This document shows, one piece after another, positions 36,241 through 47,800 of a DNA stretch of 64,000 nucleotides. The translations under genes were made by a program, and so were the position numbers. The notes beneath the pieces were generated by a model, which did no database searches, was not told the origin of the DNA, and saw only the letters and a program-made list of their open reading frames with translations. Source of the stretch: Epinephelus fuscoguttatus (Eukaryota; Chordata; Actinopteri; Perciformes; Serranidae); the NCBI RefSeq assembly GCF_011397635.1, contig NC_064757.1:35129839-35193838 (forward strand). The letters run 5' to 3'. Each line of letters begins with the position of its first letter. The first letter of the stretch is position 1.

Positions 36241-37401
36241 AGCCACAGGTTGTAACAACTGATCAAGATGTAGAGTAAAATCTTAAATCACCTGAAACAT
36301 ATAGATTGATTACAGCATCAAAAACTGATAATAACATCATCAATATGTGACAAACTGAATAAAAATGTAAACATTTACACACATACTAAACACATAAAAT
36401 AATATATTTGTATATAAAATAACTTGTGGAATACACTTTTATTTAGAGAAATAATACCCCTGTATTATTAAATATTTATATTTTTTCAAGATACATTTTT
36501 TAAATCCTGCTCTACTGAATGATGTCCCAGTATTTTGTAAAATTATAAATTAAAAATCGCTTTTTAAAATTATTTATTTTAACATTAAACAAATGGTGAC
36601 TAAAAATATGCATCACAAACAAACTTAACTATATACATTACAACAGTCATAATGCATATATAGATATATACACACACTGTACATACATACATGTATGTAT
36701 GCATCAGGTACAATATGTAATTGTAGTACAACAATGAACACCTCATCCTTGCAGGAAATACAAGAAAAGCAAGACAAGTTATGATATCATAGAATAATCT
36801 TAACTCAGTATCCCAATTTTTCGATACTGTCGGGAGCCCATTTATTTATATTTGATCTTTGTTCTCTACTTTTCATTATTATCTTTTCCTGCATATATTA
36901 ATGTTTGAGGAATGAAATGAGACAACACAACAGTATTCAATAATATATTTTGATCGTCTTGAAATCGCAGAATAATATTAAGAGTAAAAAGTTTTTAGGA
37001 ACTGTTTGTTATGTGTGAGATGGGATGGGGTGGTGCAAAAAGGGGTAGGCATGTCAAATAATTCTTTGAGCATGAGGGAGGGACTTATTTTCTAATTTTG
37101 GCTGAGAGGAGGGGCATATGAATTTGAATGGATGTATTTGGTGTTTATTTTACCACTGATTTTTAAAGAAGCTTTTCAAGTTTCCTTTAAAAATCGCCAA
37201 AATTCCACTTTTTATCACAGCCAGAAACTGTAAAAACAGAAAATATCATTTGATTTTCAAATTTCCAACAGTCCTTGAACACACAACATGCGACAAACTC
37301 TTCCATCAGAAAAAAATCAAATCAAATCTCAGTTTAAAATAGTTACGTTTCATCAAAATCAATTTATTCTACATGGGTCATTTAAAATTTTTGCCAAAAC
37401 T
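36241..37401. other. AT-rich spacer
   Basis: AT-rich sequence with short repeats, such as the ACATACATACATGTATGTATG palindrome near 36680. No gene or clear transposon. Confidence 0.4.
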
Positions 37402-37595
37402 GGGGCGTCAGTGGCTTAGTGGTAGAGCAGGCGCCCCATGTACAAGGCTGTTGCCGCAGCGGCCCGGGTTCGACTCCAGCCTGTGGCCCTTTGCTGCATG
37501 TCACTCCCCCTCTCTCTCCCCCTTCACGCTCATCTGTCCTGTCCATTAAAGGCTTAAAAATGCCCAGAAAAATATCTTTAAAAAAAAAAAAAAAA
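37402..37595 (+). mobile_element. tRNA-derived SINE with target duplication
   Basis: It starts GGGGCGTCAGTGGCTTAGTG, with an A-box (TGGCTTAGTGG) and a B-box (GGGTTCGACTC), a CT-rich body and a terminal A-run of about 17. TTTTGCCAAAACT at 37389-37401 and 37596-37608 is a 13-base target-site duplication, so both ends are intact. The long A-tail and exact duplication suggest a recent insertion by a LINE partner. Confidence 0.92.
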
Positions 37596-37608
37596 TTTTG
37601 CCAAAACT

Positions 37609-38955
37609 ATCCTTCATACAGGACAAGAGTGAAAAACCAAAGCTTTTTTTCAACTTCATCCATCTTCAACTTTTAACTTTTAGATGTCAAAGGGTACATT
37701 TTAAAAATCTTATAAATAATTCATGGTGGATGGAGGGTCATGCATTTTCCCCTAGGGAGTTCCTTATTTCTTATAGTTTTATAATTATTTAAACTATGTA
37801 TTTTAGTATGAAATAACCCTGTTTAAAACACTAATATATAATAATTATATAATAATTAATAATATATAATAATTATGTAATGTTACCTGCACTACATCTC
37901 AAATGTCATTGTGTGTTGTTTGGTTTCCTATGACCTCCTCTACGCATGTCAGGCACTCATTAATCCCTGTACAATTCATTCACCACCTTCACAGATGGCA
38001 TGTACCCAGATAGTAGCAGTGAGGGTCGGAGTTTGGACAGATGTGGTGTGACTGGGTGGTACGATACAGTGACCTTGGTGACCATGAGAAGGTAACTGTA
38101 GTTCGTGTGAGAACCTGGGGGGGATGGGGCTGAACTTTCCTCTATATTTACCTATTAAACAAGGTTCGCCTCCTTGAATGCAGCGCTCAGACAAATAGAA
38201 ACACACAGGTCAGCAGAAAAAAAGGAAACAAGGCCTGTGCTGACACGCAAAATGACATTTTAAACTGCTTCAATCAAGTAGAAATCATTGTTTCTTACTG
38301 ATTTCCCTCATGCACTTTATACATATCACAAATAATTAGACGTAGAAAGAGAAGTGGAATTATTAAATGAGTTTTTAAGAAAATTGAGTCTACCAAAGGT
38401 GTATATTTTGTGCATTATAGCACACACTGCCATCATTTTGACATGTCCATCTTGATGTGCCAATCTTGTAGAAAAAGTCAAGAGTTGCACAAGTTTTCTT
38501 CAGCTGTTGAATAACTCTTTTTATGGTCCAAAGTCTCATCTATCCTCATAAACCTGAGAGAACTTATCTAGCTTTATCATTATTTCCCCTGACAGGTCTC
38601 CTCATGCCTATCTGATAATGACTTGTCTTCATTCAGTCGATTTGGGATGATAAAAGTCTCAATAACAACCCCACACACCTGCTCGAGCTTTAAATGTTTT
38701 GGACCGTCACCAACACCAACAGGCAGTCAGCTTTTGTTGATACAAACACAACAGGCTCTGCTGCAGACTGTTTGTGTATCAGGTTCCAGGTCTTCTTCAC
38801 CTCCAGGAGCCATAACCTTTGGTCAAGTTTGTTGGTGGATCTTTAACTGGTCGACACAACCTCAGGGTTGCGCAAGTCTGTAAAGCTCTGGACGTCAGGT
38901 GTGAGGACAGGGGAAGTCAGTATACATTCACACAAGTCACCTATAGGTGAGCAAA
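37609..38955. other. Spacer without recognised genes
   Basis: Open frames here have no exon-like signals or known motifs. Around 37830-37880 is a short ATAATTATATAATAATTA repeat. This is probably promoter-distal DNA upstream of acsbg2. Confidence 0.35.
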
Positions 38956-39041
38956 AGTCAAGCACCTGCGCCGGGTGAAGGTTGATCCAGGTCTGTCCTG
39001 CACCTGACGACTACTGTCAATCAGCTCCGTCTCCGAACAAG
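38955..39041 (+). other. acsbg2: Candidate non-coding first exon of acsbg2
   Basis: A more GC-rich stretch (CACCTGCGCCGGGTGAAGG) ends in a good donor, AACAAG|GTAGGAAAA, at 39041. The acsbg2 exon at 41888 starts after TTATTCCAG, ten bases before its ATG, so a spliced 5' UTR exon upstream is required. This is the best candidate I see. The start is unknown and the link is inferred. Confidence 0.4.
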
Positions 39042-39869
39042 GTAGGAAAAGCTTTCTGATGTTACAGTGTGTGGAAAGACTTTTGTTGTAACTTGCTATG
39101 GCAACTGCTTGAGTATTTCCACATCTTTGACAGCTGTTTTTCTGCTTCAGCTGCTTTTTAATTTCACAGTAAACGACTTTGATGATTTCATTTTGAGATT
39201 TTAAGGCAGAGAAAATGAGACTGTAATCTTGTTGACAGAAGCAAACTGAACACGCCAGCCTTCAGGGAACGTACGTTTAAGACAAATACATGACTAAGAG
39301 ATAGAAATAGCCACCATCTGATGTGAGCAGACTCCTTGGCTTTTTTTGTTTAGTCAACAAAGTCATTAAACCTGCCATCCACAATGATTGGCCTTAAATA
39401 AACAGCTACAAGCATGAGCTGTCTTCTCCTGATCTTTAACAAACAGCTACAAGCATGAGCTCTCCGGGATGTCACCTTTATATACCGAGATCTGTAACGT
39501 CTGTGGATTTTCAGTTTTTCAGATGGGACTGTACGACTTCTATTAATCATTTTTTACTATAAGATTCAATTTAATTTCTCAAAAGGTAACATCTGCTTTC
39601 TGGGTAATGTACAAATCCAAGTCTTGAATCTTCTTTTCATGCTTTACAGGGCACTTTCATTGATATTTGCATAATCCAGAGCAAAGACTTCACGTTGCCA
39701 CACTGCAGTGTTGTAAGTCGTATGAACTTTGGTCCTGAAAAATTTTGACCAAAGTTATCTTAATAACTGGAAGTCAGACTGAGAGTGTGCTGGGTCCACA
39801 GATCTTTATCTGACACCATTGTATTACAAATGTGTCTTGAGACATGTCAGGAAATGTGCCACTTATTTT

Positions 39870-40200
39870 CAGTGATGGAAAGTAACTAAGTAGATTTTTC
39901 TTAAGTGTATTTCAGTACAATATTGAGATATATTTACTCACGTTTCAATGCTATGCTCCTTTGTACATCTACTCAACTATGTGGCAGAGAGAAATATTGT
40001 ACTTTTTACTCCACTACATTTCTCTGACAGCTGGTGTTACTTACAGATTTTACAAACAAAACTTGATATTGTGCTATAGATTAAACAATCTAACAGCATA
40101 TAAAGAAGTTAAAATGTGCTCCACCTGCACCAGCTGCAATATTAAAATGCTGCTTAAAGCATCAGTAGATATATAATATGAAATATATCAGTATAAACCT
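39870..40200. mobile_element. hAT-like MITE, left part
   Basis: It starts CAGTGATGGAAAGTAACTAA and continues with TTGTACTTTTTACTCCACTAC and TTTCTCTGACAGC, a very common fish hAT-derived family. The right end is missing, and a LINE fragment follows immediately. Confidence 0.75.
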
Positions 40201-40204
40201 TTAT

Positions 40205-40665
40205 TTAGTTAGGTAACTCGGTGAGATCGATATCTCATTTTCAGGAGAGACCTGAGTACATAGATAACGACACGTGTGAATGTGACGTCAAATATGAGGG
40301 CAATTTTTGAAGAAGTCCTTTATGAATAAACAAAAACAAATGCCAGTCTCTTCTAATAGAAAGAGAAGGCGAACCCACTGTTTGATAAAGAAAACAAGAA
40401 TGAGAGCTATAACTGTCTCCAGTTATAATCCAAGGGCTGAATGGTAGACAGCAGTTAGGGGGATGAGAGTGGAGGCTGCCACATGGCAATAAAATACATC
40501 ACTATAGTCTAGCACTGACGGAAAGATTGCTTCCACAATCTTCTTTCTACAAGATAGGACTGGTTTCTGTATAAAAAGTTTAATTCGTACTTATTTCGTG
40601 GCTTGAAGATGAATTTGTCATCAATCTAGATGCCTAAGTATTTATAATGTGTAAACTTGTTTAAT
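40205..40665 (-). mobile_element. LINE reverse transcriptase fragment
   Basis: The minus strand reads pieces of a fish LINE ORF2 C-terminus: KYLGI, then DDKFIFK, further on ITGDSYSSHSCFLYQTVGSP and LFIHKGLLQKLPSYLTS. It has in-frame stops and a shifted frame, so it is non-functional. Only the C-terminal part of the enzyme is present. It is wedged between two hAT MITEs. Confidence 0.75.
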
Positions 40666-40680
40666 GGCCGTACCACTGCC

Positions 40681-41330
40681 CAGTGGTGTAATGTAATAAA
40701 AGTAATAATACTTTGCTTAGGTATTTTTTGGGAGTTATATTTCTGTGAACTTCCACTCTTACCCCACTAAATTTTTAATAAAATGTATACTTTTACTCCG
40801 AGACATTTTGCCTCAGCATCTTAGTTACTTACAACAAAATAGGGACGGTAGGGAGGAAGGAAGGGACGGATGGACGGACGAATGATAACGATAATAATGT
40901 TTGAGAAATAAAATGAAAAAGCTCAAAATCTGCTTTTTGTGAGTATCAAATATAAACTTTGCCAAGGAATGAGAGAGAAGGAAAAACTCAAAGAAGACCT
41001 TGTTTTATATACGCTGCATTTTTAGGATAGTGTACATGTTACAAAGAAATAACTTCTTTTAAAATTAACAAAATTGTACTTGTACTTTTGCTACTTAAGT
41101 ACATTTTGTTCATCATAAAATTACATTTGACACTGAAGTACGGTAAATATCAAATACTTAAAGACTTTTACTGACCTTAACTTCAACCAAAGTCATTTTC
41201 CTGGCAATAAAATCTGTACTTTTACTCAAGTATGGCCTTCAGATACGTCATCCTCTACTGGTGAGTGCAGTACTACTAGTTTTACTTAAGTTAAAGGTAT
41301 GAGTACCTCTTCCACCACTGCCTATTTGTT
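40681..41330. mobile_element. hAT MITE with both ends
   Basis: It begins CAGTGGTGTAATGTAATAAA and ends GAGTACCTCTTCCACCACTG. The interior has runs of TACTTTTACTC and its reverse. Flanking 8-mers do not match, so the target duplication is lost or one end is rearranged. It lies in the intron before acsbg2's first coding exon. Confidence 0.72.
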
Positions 41331-41897
41331 TTTAACTCTTATCTCTATAGATATGGTGAACTGATTGGTTACTTTAGGCACTGTCATCATTTGAAGGTAC
41401 ATCTTGTGACCATAATACACAGCAGTTGAATCATTTGCACACTAGATGGCATTACCTCACTCTCTATAGTACGCACTGTACACTGGAGAGTGGAGGAAGC
41501 CCTCAATGATGATGATCTTGTGTGTTTGACAATATTTACATTTCATGTGACACTTTAAACCTTGGTTCGTCACTTAACCATGAATAACTGACATGATAGA
41601 GTGCACTGGGCTTCTGAGCGTGATTATTAAGGTGAAAGGGTTTCAATAGCGAATACGTGCTGATGTCCTGAAATGTTGTCTGGCACAATATGAAAAGTTT
41701 CGACATGTAGTGATTGCACAGGCTCTGACCTGTTGCAATGACTTTGGTGAATGTCAGTTTTGTATAAATGACGAGAGAGCGCTGCTGTTTCATAATAGAT
41801 AGTCTTATCTGTGTGGAGGGTCCTCACTGAAGGAAGGGCCAGATTTTACTTCGTGTCCATTTAAGATAGTTTTCTCTGTTATTCCAGCAAATACAAG

Positions 41898-44800
41898 ATG
41901 AGTGAACAAGAGGATTCGGTTAAAAGCAATGGTGGTGTTGCAGTCCTGGATGTTACAGATGAGAGGTATTGATACATGATCCAACACATCTTTATTATCA
42001 TGTAGATTTGATCCACTTAGGACTTTTTGATTTCAAACTGTGTATCTAAAAATGTATTTTTTTCCACAGCATCTCGACCCAAAAGGAACAGACCCTGTCA
42101 GACTCCACAAACTTAAACAACCACTCCCCTCTTATCCTCAACGGCCACGCAACTAAAGCTGAGCTCAGCTCAACGTCTGAGCTGGAGGAAGCCACTGACA
42201 GACTTTCACTAGGTAAGTGTAGACACTAATCTGATGTGGGAAAAGCACCTCAAAAATGAAAAATTCTAATAACGTTCATACTGTTGGGCTGCTGATTGTA
42301 GACCAGAGTAGTTCTCAAAGGCTCTAAGACAAATCTGAGTGAGATTAACAAGACAAGAAATAAGAAAAAAGAACGTAGCTGTTCCACAAATTCTGTTTCT
42401 TTTTTCTGCCTTTGTCTTTTATTGTGAAATTCTTTGATTAGTTTTACCTTTAAAGACCTTTAAAAACTATTTAAATCATGTCTAAGAAGGCAGCATCACT
42501 CTTTGTTTTTACATGTAAAAACATATAAAACCAGGGGGCGGAGCCAGACATTGTAAACATTCAGGGCTGTTTCAGGGTCATGCTTCACTTGAAAGTTTTT
42601 TCCAACACATTCTCACTCCGACCTCGTCACTTATTGATATTTTGTCGTGGACATCCTCATACGACGTGCAGGTATCCTTGGTGCGTTGGTTGTTGACGTT
42701 CTGGGACACTGTGTCAAGTTCTGCCGGTCACATTCATTATCCTCTTTCAAAATACACTTCTGTTTTCACAGGAAATTTAACATTTACATACAGTCTCTTT
42801 CAAAATAAAGGCACTATGTCAGCAGCACGCAAATTGATGTTTTTCGTTCAACAACAAAGACACATGGTTGGGTTTAGGAAAAAAGAACAGGGTTTGGCTT
42901 AAGAATCTTATGGGACGCGAACACTGCTCTCTCAAGTGAGAGTTGGTGTTTGTTTGACACATCCAACACCCCTCTGGCCCACCCTACTCAGACTTTCGCC
43001 ACCTTAAGTTTCGTCCTTGTCCCACTGCATTTCCCCCTGACGCCACCAGGAGCCATTAAACTGTAACGGCAACCAGCCACGTGTCATGCCGCATTAAAGG
43101 ATGCCTTTTTTCGTCAGTTTCTAATGCCGCAAGTCACTGCCCATGCCACAGATTTCGACGACTTCAGAGTGTTTTCTATTTAATTTTTCCCAGACTGTCT
43201 TCATCATTCTGAAACTGTAACACAGCACATGTTGAGGACAATGAATTTTCACTCTTGCCACCTAAGAAGAGGCAAAAATTGTCAAATGTTACTAGATTTA
43301 AGGCCCCAGAAACCCCCACAGCTCTGCCCCTGAATGCAACCTGTGAGAAAGGGCTGTGAAATAACAACAAAAAGAACATTTGGGAAGCTCTTTGCAATGA
43401 TAAAGTACATCACATTAAAAAATAGATGTAAATTACATGTATATTTTTTTAAATAAAGCAAGGTTTTAAAGGTTTTAAAATCCCTCAAGATTCTTTTGAA
43501 CTTTGAACTTGAAGCAGAAAAGAGCAGCTTTCTCGTTGACAGCAGGTTTAATTATTATTTCAAAAGAGTTGTCAGCATTCTTCGCCTTTAAAACAATCAG
43601 CCGCTTTTGAAAATCCACTTAAAAACTGTCAGGAAACCAGTGTGGGGAAGCACAAAGTGATGACTGATTATTGGTTTAGTGCCAAAGCAATCCCTCCAGC
43701 AGCATTCTGGAGGAGGTTCAGGTGTGTTGTAGCCTTAAATGACTCCCAAAAATAACATTGCACAACCTTTCTATCCTTAAGGTGGAATCAGTTAACGCCC
43801 ATCGATTACAGCTGTATGTCTGATCTTCAGATAGAGCAAACAGCCATAGCGATTTGAGTCACTGAAATTGAAAGGGAAGTATTTCTGTGTGTCATATAAG
43901 CAACATGCTTGTGGGTGATATAGGAATTATATTGGGTTTCATAATGGAGGAAGATAACATTGATAACACATTAAGAAGGAAAGTGATCTGAAACAGTCTA
44001 ACAGTGTGTTTGAGAACCTTGTGGGCATTTTTAGATGCAGTAAAGAGGCTGTTGAGTAAAAACCACCTGAGTTACCGTATCAAATGATGCACCAAAATGG
44101 TCAGCAGTTTGGCAGAAATGTGTGACCTTTGTGAAAATAGCTGTCGTGTTGTGAAATTGTTAAAGCCAGACTGAAGTTTGGAAATTAGACCTTCACCTTT
44201 AAGTGGAGTGCTCACGGCCACATGCCTCACGGAAAAACTGCATCTGAGGTCAAAGAGCTGTAACAGCAGATAAAATGCTTGGGGGCTCAAGTTGGTTTGT
44301 GAGAAGCTGACAGAAAGATAGAACAGATTTTTCGCTTTTTGCAGAAGTACCATCCTACTGTAGAGTTTTGGTGAGATTCAGGAATAAGAAGACAGAGTGA
44401 TGGCAGGAAAAGAATATAATGTTATGTATGATAAAAAAAAAAAAAAAAAGCAAAGCAAATAACAGGAGGGAATTAGAGCAGCACATTTGTGCAAAACAAA
44501 CACACCATTATTGTGTCTCTGTCCTCAGAAGCTTTCATCTGCTCTACTACACTGAAACCATATTAGTTCCTCTAACCAAACCTGATTGGTAGGTAGTCAC
44601 AGACATTCCTGTTTTGTCTCAGGTAACAGTATTGGCTCCTCCCGCCTGCTCTCTGCACAACCTACAAATCATGTTGCCCTGACACACCAGGTATCACAAA
44701 CCCACAGGGGTAGTCCAAAGATTTCTGCAGTCCTCTCACACACCTGGTTCTACCTCTAAAGCTTGCTGTGTCTCTGTGTGGTGTGGGTGTCTTCTGACTT

Positions 44801-47800
44801 TCATTAATGGCGGGTAAATGCGGCTGTCCCTGTTGTCCCTATGAAGAAGAGCCCAAGGCAGTTCCCCTGCAGGCGTCGAATGCGCTGGCACCTCTTGCAC
44901 CAGCTGATGAGCTATGGAGCAGCAGCAGAGACAAGGCAGTCAGGCTGAGGATGGAGGGCTCGGGTCCAGCCTCGGAGACTCCAGTGACGGTCCATCAGCG
45001 GTTCCTGGAGACGGCGGAGAAATATGGGGATCATCCAGCCTTGGCTTTCAAGAAAGAGGGTCAGTGGGTGAAGGTGTCATGGAGGCAGTACTATGAGCAG
45101 TGCCGGGCAGCAGCTAAAAGCTTCCTCAAGGTTTGTTTGTTTGCTAATTGGCTTGTTCTGCACAGTGCTGCAAAAAGTACTCAGATCTTTTACTTTAAGC
45201 TCCGATATTACACTGTAAAAATACTTAAAAGTGCAAAAATATTGGCATCATAATGCAGTTTAAGCACAAAAATCATGCAGAATGTCCCATTACAGAATAA
45301 TGCATGTGCATTATTGGATTACTTAATGATGCATTAATGTGTTCAGCATTTTAATATTGCAGCTGGTAAAGATGGAGTTAATTTTAATTACTTATATGCT
45401 GCTAGGTAGTTTAATCTATAATAATATATCACTAGTTGTAGTTGATTTATATTTTGTGCTAATAATCTGAATCTGCAAATTAACTAAAGGGTTAAAATAA
45501 ATCTAATGGAGTCAAAAGTACAATACTTGCCTCTGAAATGTAGTGTAGTAGAAGTATAAAGAAGCAAAATAGAAATGTACTCGGTCACATTTAATCACTG
45601 GTTCTGCATAAACTGTGTGAAAACTATTACAACAGTACGATCAGAACACATTTTTCGGTATGTTTGCTCTCTACTCCAGCACACTGTATTTTGAATGAGA
45701 CACTAACTGTGTTAAGTTGGCCTTAGCAGTGGTTACTTCTGCTTTGGGTCAACAATATAGGAACTGTAGCCTTTTTATACAAACCGTAGGAACAGAAACT
45801 AGCCAGGTTAAATTAATTCATTGTATTTAACACGTTTACACACTCAAAGTTTTAAAGGAGCTAAATCATATTTAATGATATGACCCAAAGACAGACACTT
45901 GGTCATCTTTAACGATGATATTCTCCTAGACTTTTACTGCAGCCATCTTCATTGCTTTCTTGCTTCAGAGATGACATGTCTTCAGCAAATAAATATCCTG
46001 TTGGGCAGTAAAAAAGTCTTAGCTGTGTTTGTATGTTCAGGATCATTGTTCTCCTAAAACTGGAGGAGCAGGGATGAAAACATGCTACAAAGTCTACACC
46101 TAATGCAGATGTAAAGACCCTCAAACACCCTTAAAGTTAAAAGTCAATCACTCTTTCATTCAAATCAAGTGCGCTGAAGCCAAAACACTGAACATTTTCA
46201 CTACATTAGCTCTTACACCTGTGTGCACCATATGCGATATTCTACATTTATAGTTTCAGGTTATTTATTATCAAATGTACAATTATAGAAGCAGTAGTTG
46301 TCAATGAAAATGTTTCAAATGCATGTCTCCAGCAATGCTAATTACATGAGAGAAAAACAAAATCAGAATCTATGACATAAAATAGTGCAAGTTAAAATAA
46401 GAACGTACAAGTATTGAAAGATAAAGTGACAAATAAGTAAACTTAGATAAAGGTAAAGTTACATTTATAAAAGTAAAACGACAAGTTAGTAAAAGTATAT
46501 AAAGGTCAAATGAATATATAAAGGTTAAGTGACGAGTGCATAAAGGTATACAAAGTGACATAAACATTTCAAGTTATAAGCTGTTAGAGAGTTATAAGGT
46601 GAACTAGTATAACAGAGGTTTGTTGATTCAGTAGAGGAATTGGTGTGAGATGCACATGAACTTTATTTGAGGAGCTACAGGCCTCACAAAACTTCAAATT
46701 CCTGTTTGCACCTGTTTTGTAAACAGTACCTAGGATTGTCCTCCCTGTCTCACTGTATTCTACGTGGTGTGAGAAAGAGCTGCTGAAAATGAACACCTGG
46801 GCGTGTGAAATTCACAGCTTGTGTTTCGTCTCCTGTTTCATGGACATGTTCATATCCTATGAGGTGGAGTGGCTCTTGAAACAAGATGTAGGTCAAGAGT
46901 AATGGAGGTGCTGTGTCATTAAAGATACATGCTCTTTAAAACAAATTATTAAATAAATAAACTTGTCCTCTTTCAGTTGGGGCTGGAGCGTTACCGTGGT
47001 GTGGGGATTCTGGGATTTAACTCCCCTGAGTGGTTCATCGCAGACATTGGCTGCATCTTTGCCGGGTAAGATCACGTTTAAGGAAGTGAAGCTAATAGAA
47101 TTCCATATAGACCATGTTGGGATGTCTCAGCATTGTTTTCACCTGACACTGTACATTTATTTCTGTCCACGCTTATCGACACATCTCTGTGTCCCTGCTC
47201 GTACCTGTTTGGGTTGTAGTTTATGCACCAATTCAAAGACTTACATTTACTGTGAAGCGAGGATGCAACTCCAATTTCTGCTGTAGATGAGATATACAGT
47301 AAAACAAAAGTCTAGAATTAAATCATTGATGCAGAAATTGTGTTTTAACTTCGGACTGTCAACGTTTTGGGGTATTTTACATTTTTCATGAGCTGTTTTA
47401 GTTTGGTTGACAGCTCTTGGATTGTTTTAAAATGCCATTTAGGTTGTTCCTAGGATAAAATCCTTTGTATAATTGTGTAAGAAACTGTATTTATGATTTG
47501 ATGATCACGTTTTGGTTAATTTGAATATCGTGGCATGTCTTAACTCATTGTCAATAATACCTATTTTGGCCTGGACGTCCTTGAAAAATAGATTTAGCTA
47601 GGCTTGTGTGGTTAAAATAAGGTTAAAAATATACATGCAATGAAATTTGTGCATTCAACAAAGCTTTCTCTTATATCTGATTTGTGCCATAGGGGTCTGG
47701 CAACCGGAATTTACACCACCAACTCACCTGAAGCTTGTCGCTATGTGGCTGACAGCTGTGAGGCCAACGTCATGGTGGTGGAGGACAAGAAACAGCTGGA

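Noticed and set aside
37402-37480. tRNA gene with A and B boxes
   Set aside because: The boxes are present, but a body, A-tail and target duplication show a SINE. No cloverleaf seen.
38623-38883. 86-codon frame as a small gene
   Set aside because: It has no start context, splice sites, domain or codon bias, in a spacer with other random open frames.
40671-41338. 8-bp target duplication around the hAT MITE at 40681
   Set aside because: The flanking 8-mers (CCACTGCC and CCTATTTG) do not match.
46385-46570. CRISPR-like spaced repeats
   Set aside because: Units are imperfect and irregularly spaced in a vertebrate intron; this is a decayed minisatellite.
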